Shown here: in pieces, positions 6,332 to 9,927 of the stretch
Layout: each line of letters opens with the position of its first letter
Position numbering within the stretch: position 1 is the stretch's first letter
Assembly (NCBI GenBank): GCA_964388085.1
Contig: CAYLZW010000224.1
Span: forward strand, 1 to 9,927
Direction: 5' to 3'
DNA: 9,927 nt
Origin: CAYLZW01 sp964388085
Lineage (GTDB): Bacteria; Myxococcota; UBA727; CAYLZW01
Position numbers and translations under genes: made by a program
The notes under the pieces: generated by a model
What the model saw: the letters and a program-made list of their open reading frames with translations, nothing else
Databases searched by the model: none
What the model was told of the DNA's origin: nothing

Positions 6332-6715
6332 CGGCGCTTTGCGATTGATCGTCCTGAGAGCACCGCTGGTCATACTCTGCGCGGTCCAGCTCTGGGTTGG
6401 CGCAGGATAGAATAGCAGCGACTGACACCAAAGCGGCTGTTTTGCGGCAGATGGATGCGCAGGGACGGCCTGCTCACGGGCCAAATCCATGATGACCGAA
6501 TAAACTGTGAAAGAGTATGTTGATTCCGGGGTCGTGGTTCGCCTGAAGACAAATCATCATTAGGCTAGAGAGGTCGTCGAGGTCCTCGGACGTTTGGTTT
6601 GACAGACCCGTAGAGGTCATCCACGTAGTGGCCATGTCCATAAAGAATGGTGGGTGGCGTGCTGCTGCCTTCTGGAAGAATAAGAACCAGACAGGGCGTG
6701 GGAACGGTACAGGCT
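6332..6715. other. Lower-GC intergenic region between convergent genes, with possible gene remnants
   Basis: About 384 bp, closer to 50-55% G+C than the surrounding genes. On the minus strand 6474-6641 is an open frame of 55 residues from ATG (MDMATTWMTSTG..., ending LFGHHGFGP) without a ribosome site or recognisable family. Also on the minus strand, about 6330-6452, a frame reads like a lipoprotein N-terminus (CRKTAALVSVAAILSCANPE), but its only standard start is a TTG at 6431 and it runs into the phosphatase gene in antisense. A nested inverted repeat, CTGCGC...GCGCAG (6377-6405), has an inner CCAG/CTGG arm and no following T-run. The region probably ends transcription of both neighbours or is decayed DNA. 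Confidence 0.5.
6377..6405. terminator. Possible hairpin between convergent phosphatase and CDF genes
   Basis: CTGCGC pairs with GCGCAG, enclosing CCAG-CT-CTGG, about 45 bp past the phosphatase stop. There is no T-run on either strand, so it is at best a factor-assisted or partial terminator. Confidence 0.25.
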
Positions 6716-7603
6716 TCACCCGTGCCCATCCGGCTCTGTGTGGATCGTCACATCCGCGACGCCGTCGATGCCGCTCTTGATGGCGTCCATCGCCCGGTGC
6801 GTAATCTCGTGCGCCTCCTCGAGCGTGAGATCGCGCGGCAAATGAATGTGCAGATCGATGAACACATTTCCGGGCACGCCGCGGCTCCTGACCTTGTGCG
6901 CGTGCCGCACGCCGGGGACGCTCTTGGCCAGCGCGATGACCTGCTCGACGTCGACGAGCGCGGTGTCCGACAGGTAGCCGAAGTTCTCGCGTAGCACGCG
7001 CACGCCCGCGACGGCGACGAAGACAGCGACGCCCACCGCCGCGAGGGAGTCGGCGATGGGGTGGCCGAGGCGCGTGAACACGACGGAGGCGAACACCGCG
7101 AGCGTGACCAGCACGTCCGAGCGCGTGTGCTGCGCGTCGCTCGAGAGCGCGGGGCTTTGATAGCGCTTCGCCGCGCGCGCTTCCCAGGTGGCGACGAAGA
7201 GGTTCACGATCCAGGTGCCGCCGAGGACGAGCCAGGCGGCGTTGTCGAGCTCGGGCGGCGCGGCTTCGCCTCGGAAGCGCTCGAACGCGTCCCGCAGCAC
7301 GTCGACGGCGATGAGCAGCAGGCTGGCGCCAATGATGGCCGCGGCCACGACCTCGTGCTTCTTGTGTCCGTACGGGTGATCGTGGTCGGGGGGACGCGCG
7401 GCCAGGGAGACGGCGACGAGCGCGACGACGTTGTTGAGCGCGTCCGCGACGGAGTGGAAGCCGTCGGCGCGGATGGCGAGCGCGCCCGTCATGGTGCCGT
7501 AGAGGACCTTGGCCACGGCGACGAGCAGGTTCAAGACCAACGTTACGAGCAGCACTCGCCGCACGGCCCGGACGCTGCTGGCGCTGTCCTCTTTCGCCGT
7601 CAT
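6716..7603 (-). CDS. Cation diffusion facilitator (CDF) family metal transporter
   Basis: A 295-aa inner-membrane protein that should export divalent metal (Zn2+, or related Fe2+, Co2+, Cd2+ or Mn2+) by proton exchange as a dimer. The length is typical. Helix 2 carries ADGFHSVADALNN with H50 and D54, and helix 5 carries DAQHTRSD with H159 and D163. Together these form the tetrahedral transport site in an HxxxD/HxxxD arrangement often linked to zinc selectivity. HPYGHKKHE (76-84) is the conserved loop after helix 2. The cytoplasmic C-terminal domain (about 206-295) has GVRHAHKVRSRG, VFIDLHIHLP and LEEAHEITHRAMDAI, the ferredoxin-like dimerisation fold with His-rich metal sites. It starts at ATG 7603 without a strong ribosome site. 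It is divergent from recQ across 112 bp containing a 10-bp palindrome, ACGGATCCGT (7633-7642). No metal regulator gene is adjacent, so the metal is not settled. Confidence 0.93.
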   Translation of the reverse strand: MTAKEDSASSVRAVRRVLLVTLVLNLLVAVAKVLYGTMTGALAIRADGFHSVADALNNVVALVAVSLAARPPDHDHPYGHKKHEVVAAAIIGASLLLIAVDVLRDAFERFRGEAAPPELDNAAWLVLGGTWIVNLFVATWEARAAKRYQSPALSSDAQHTRSDVLVTLAVFASVVFTRLGHPIADSLAAVGVAVFVAVAGVRVLRENFGYLSDTALVDVEQVIALAKSVPGVRHAHKVRSRGVPGNVFIDLHIHLPRDLTLEEAHEITHRAMDAIKSGIDGVADVTIHTEPDGHG

Positions 7604-7700
7604 GACGAGCGAAGCTTAGCAGGTGTACGCCGACGGATCCGTGTGGTGTGATGCGCGCGCGCAACTTCGGCGCTCGATGCTCGGATGGTGGTGAGCGGCG

Positions 7701-7705
7701 AGGAG
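7701..7705 (+). promoter_or_regulatory. Shine-Dalgarno AGGAG of recQ
   Basis: AGGAG lies 10 bases before ATG 7716 and 4 bases before an in-frame GTG at 7710. The two starts differ by two codons, and ATG is preferred. Confidence 0.55.
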
Positions 7706-7715
7706 ATGGGTGCAC

Positions 7716-9860
7716 ATGGGAGCGGGTCAGGAGAAGAACGGAAGGGGCGCAAGCGCAGCGGTCAAGGTTCTCGAGCGCGCTGACGACGGCGGCATCGAGC
7801 ACGACGACGCCTTACACGACGATGACGAGGCCTCCACGGCGCTGCACGCGGCGCTGCGCGAGCGCTTCGGGCTGCTCGGCTTCCGCGGGCTGCAGGAAGA
7901 GGCGTGCACCGCGCTGCTCGACGGCGAGGACGTCCTGCTCGTGATGCCGACGGGCGCGGGCAAGTCCCTCTGTTACCAGCTGCCGGGCTTTCTGCGCGAA
8001 GGCACCGCCATCGTCATCAGCCCGCTCATCGCGCTCATGGAGGATCAGGTCGCGAAGCTCCAGGCGCTCGGGTTCCGCGCGGCGCGCATCCACTCGGGAC
8101 GTCCGCGCCTCGAGAGCCGCGAGGCGTGCATCGAGTACCTCGAGGGCCGGCTCGACTTTCTCTACATCGCGCCCGAGCGCCTCGCCGTCCCTCGCTTCGG
8201 AGCCTTTCTGGCGCGAAGGCGTCCGGCGCTCATCGCCGTCGACGAGGCGCACTGCATCTCGCAGTGGGGGCATGACTTCCGGCCCGACTACCGCGGCCTG
8301 CGCCGGCACCTCGCGCGCCTCGAGGGCACGCCCGTCGTCGGCCTGACGGCGACCGCCACCAAGCGCGTGCAGGACGACATCGTCACGCAGCTCGGGCTCA
8401 AGAACCCGCGCCGCGTCATCCATGGCTTTCGGCGCGACAACATCGCGGTGGAGGTCGTGGAGTGCGCGCCGGCGGATCGCGTCGAGCGCATGCGCGCCTA
8501 CTTGCAGGACGAGGAGAACCGTCCCGCCATCGTGTACGTGCCCACGCGCAAAGCGGCCGAGGAGACGGCCAGCGCGTTCTCGCGGAGCTTTTCGGCGGGC
8601 GCCTACCACGCGGGTATGGACACGGGCTCACGCGATCGCGTGCAGACCGCCTTCAGCGAAGGGCAGCTCGACGTCGTCGTGGCGACGAGCGCCTTCGGCA
8701 TGGGCATCGACAAAGCGAACGTGCGCTCGGTGCTGCACAGCGCGCTGCCCTCGAGCCTCGAGAGCTACTACCAGGAGATCGGGCGCGCCGGACGAGACGG
8801 TCGGCTCTCGCGCGCGGTGCTGCTGCAGAGCTTCGTGGACCGACGCATTCAGGAGACGCTGTTCGAGCGCAGCTATCCGCCGTCGTCGACGCTGAAGCGG
8901 GTCTGGGACGCGCTCGGGCCGGCCTTCACCAGCGTCGAGGAGCTCGGCAAGCGGCTCCGGCTCGACGCCGAGACGCTCGGGCGCGCGCTCGAGCAGCTCG
9001 CCGTCCACGGAGGCGCCGAGCGGGACGGCTGGGGAGGCGACGCGCGCCGCGGCGCGGACGACGAGTGGCAGGGCTCCTACGAACGCCAACGCGGCCTGCG
9101 CGCCGGCGAGCTCGACGAGGTCACGGACTTCGCGAAGAGCGGGGACTGCCGGATGGCGGCGCTCGTCTCGCACTTCGGTGATCGCCTCGATGGGCGTCGG
9201 CCCTGCGGCATCTGTGATGTGTGTGCGCCCGAGGACTGTCGCGTGCGCAAGACCCGCCTCGCGAGCGGCAGCGATCTGCCGCTGCTCGGCTCGGTCCTCG
9301 ACGTGCTGCGGACCAGCGGCCCGACCGCCAAGGGCCGTTTGCACAAGCTCCTCGACGAGCAGGGCTGTCGGCTCGAGCGCAAGGCCTTCGAGCAGGTCGT
9401 GGAGTCCCTGTGGCGCGCGCGCTTCGTCAGCGTCGAGCACGAGACGTTCACCAAGGACGGCCGCGAGATCACCTTCGCGCGCGTGGCGCTGACGCCGGCG
9501 GGCAGGGCGGCCGGTCCCGAGCAGCTCGCCGAGGTCCGCCTCGACGACGAGGTCTCGTCCGAGAGCGCCGCGCTGCGCGCCGTGGTGCGGCGGCGCAAGC
9601 ACGCGTCCCGCGCGGCGGCCGAGGTAGCGGACGACGGTGACCTCGATCCGGCGCTCATCGAGCGGCTGAAGGGCTGGCGACGGGAGCAGGCACAAAAGCG
9701 CGGCATCCCCGCCTACCGGGTGCTGACGAACCGAGCGCTGGAGGGCCTGGCGCGCGAGCGCCCCGAGGACGAGGCCGCGCTCGAGCACGTACACGGCATC
9801 GGGCCTCGCTTCGTAGAAGAGTTCGCCGACGAGGTGCTGGCGGTCCTGGCCGGGGGCTAG
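7716..9860 (+). CDS. recQ: RecQ-family ATP-dependent DNA helicase
   Basis: A 3'-5' DNA helicase for recombination and replication-fork repair. At 714 aa it is about 100 residues longer than E. coli RecQ. After an acidic tail (1-45) come the Q-motif region FGLLGFRGLQEEA, Walker A MPTGAGKS (77-84), DEAH box (176-179) with the aromatic loop CISQWGHDFRPDY, LTATAT (210-215), AIVYVPTR (271-278), DVVVATSAFGMGID (319-332) and YQEIGRAGRDG (352-362). The zinc module has C478, then CGICDVC with C497, C500 and C503. A winged-helix region (about 523-598) follows. An HRDC domain ends the protein (about 644-712: LIERLKGWRREQAQKRGIPAYRVLTN, HGIGPRF). Between motif VI and C478 are about 115 residues, against about 50 in E. 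coli. The extra part contains SVEELGKRLRLDAETLGRALEQL, which looks like a helix-turn-helix. All catalytic motifs are intact, so activity is expected. Confidence 0.95.
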   Translation: MGAGQEKNGRGASAAVKVLERADDGGIEHDDALHDDDEASTALHAALRERFGLLGFRGLQEEACTALLDGEDVLLVMPTGAGKSLCYQLPGFLREGTAIVISPLIALMEDQVAKLQALGFRAARIHSGRPRLESREACIEYLEGRLDFLYIAPERLAVPRFGAFLARRRPALIAVDEAHCISQWGHDFRPDYRGLRRHLARLEGTPVVGLTATATKRVQDDIVTQLGLKNPRRVIHGFRRDNIAVEVVECAPADRVERMRAYLQDEENRPAIVYVPTRKAAEETASAFSRSFSAGAYHAGMDTGSRDRVQTAFSEGQLDVVVATSAFGMGIDKANVRSVLHSALPSSLESYYQEIGRAGRDGRLSRAVLLQSFVDRRIQETLFERSYPPSSTLKRVWDALGPAFTSVEELGKRLRLDAETLGRALEQLAVHGGAERDGWGGDARRGADDEWQGSYERQRGLRAGELDEVTDFAKSGDCRMAALVSHFGDRLDGRRPCGICDVCAPEDCRVRKTRLASGSDLPLLGSVLDVLRTSGPTAKGRLHKLLDEQGCRLERKAFEQVVESLWRARFVSVEHETFTKDGREITFARVALTPAGRAAGPEQLAEVRLDDEVSSESAALRAVVRRRKHASRAAAEVADDGDLDPALIERLKGWRREQAQKRGIPAYRVLTNRALEGLARERPEDEAALEHVHGIGPRFVEEFADEVLAVLAGG

Positions 9861-9865
9861 CGTAA

Positions 9866-9927
9866 GCCCTGTGCCCTGTGCCCTGTGCCCTGTGCCCTGT
9901 GCCCTGTGCCCTGTGCCCTGTGCCCTG
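9866..9927 (+). repeat. Perfect 7-bp tandem repeat (GCCCTGT)n, about 8.9 copies, running off the window
   Basis: The unit GCCCTGT repeats without a single change from 9866 to the last base (eight full copies plus six bases). It begins five bases after the recQ stop codon. The unit length is not a multiple of three and the array lies outside a gene on the visible side. Perfect identity suggests recent slippage expansion or a sequencing/assembly feature. Its true length cannot be seen here. Confidence 0.95.

Noticed and set aside
6474..7802. Open minus-strand frame of 442 codons covering the CDF gene in another frame
   Set aside because: The real transporter lies in a different minus-strand frame with all family motifs. 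This frame gives an Arg/Ala-rich product typical of out-of-frame reading in GC-rich genes.
8628..9794. Open minus-strand frame of 388 codons opposite recQ
   Set aside because: Antisense shadow of a gene whose helicase motifs are intact on the plus strand; no recognisable domain.
9866..9927. CRISPR array or telomere-like end
   Set aside because: Units are 7 bp with no spacers, and nothing else suggests a linear chromosome end; treated as a simple tandem repeat.

Overview
The window is GC-rich DNA (by eye around 70% G+C, with strong third-position GC in the genes). It most resembles a myxobacterium-like Myxococcota/deltaproteobacterial genome. The best pointer is the gene at 1837-3225, which joins a receiver-like domain, a DUF4388/PATAN-type domain and a degenerate J-like domain, a style typical of that phylum. 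This assignment is an inference from protein architecture and composition; no 16S or other marker is present.

Layout, left to right. (1) 1-670, minus: N-terminal half of an organophosphate:phosphate antiporter-type MFS transporter, running off the left edge. (2) 934-1623, plus: a CobB/SIRT5-like sirtuin with a Tyr-to-His change at the acyl-recognition position. (3) 1837-3225, plus: the pseudo-receiver/DUF4388/J-like protein. A diverged direct repeat lies on each side of the sirtuin gene (689-770 and 1635-1740). (4) 3247-4002, minus: a two-helix membrane protein of unknown function, convergent with (3). (5) 4003-4425: a gap with at most a doubtful small ORF. (6) 4426-5136, minus: an exported mono-haem cytochrome c with a C-terminal beta-sandwich-like domain, divergent from (7) 5189-6331, plus: a PP2C-type protein phosphatase. 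(8) 6332-6715: a gap of visibly lower GC with possible gene remnants. (9) 6716-7603, minus: a cation diffusion facilitator, divergent from (10) 7716-9860, plus: a RecQ helicase with an extra segment before its zinc-binding module. (11) 9866-9927: a perfect 7-bp tandem repeat starting just after recQ and running off the right edge.

The genes alternate in orientation and none form a tight operon, so this looks like ordinary chromosomal gene order with mostly single-gene units, not a coordinated cassette. Two regulatory proteins (sirtuin, PP2C phosphatase) and one signalling-type scaffold are present, but nothing in the sequence ties them into one pathway. I do not see a convincing new multi-gene system, CRISPR array, transposase, integrase, tRNA or rRNA. 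The points most worth a second look are the repeat pair around the sirtuin gene, the signalling protein whose receiver and J-like modules have both lost their key residues, the heptamer array, the sirtuin active-site change, the cytochrome-beta-domain fusion and the RecQ insertion.
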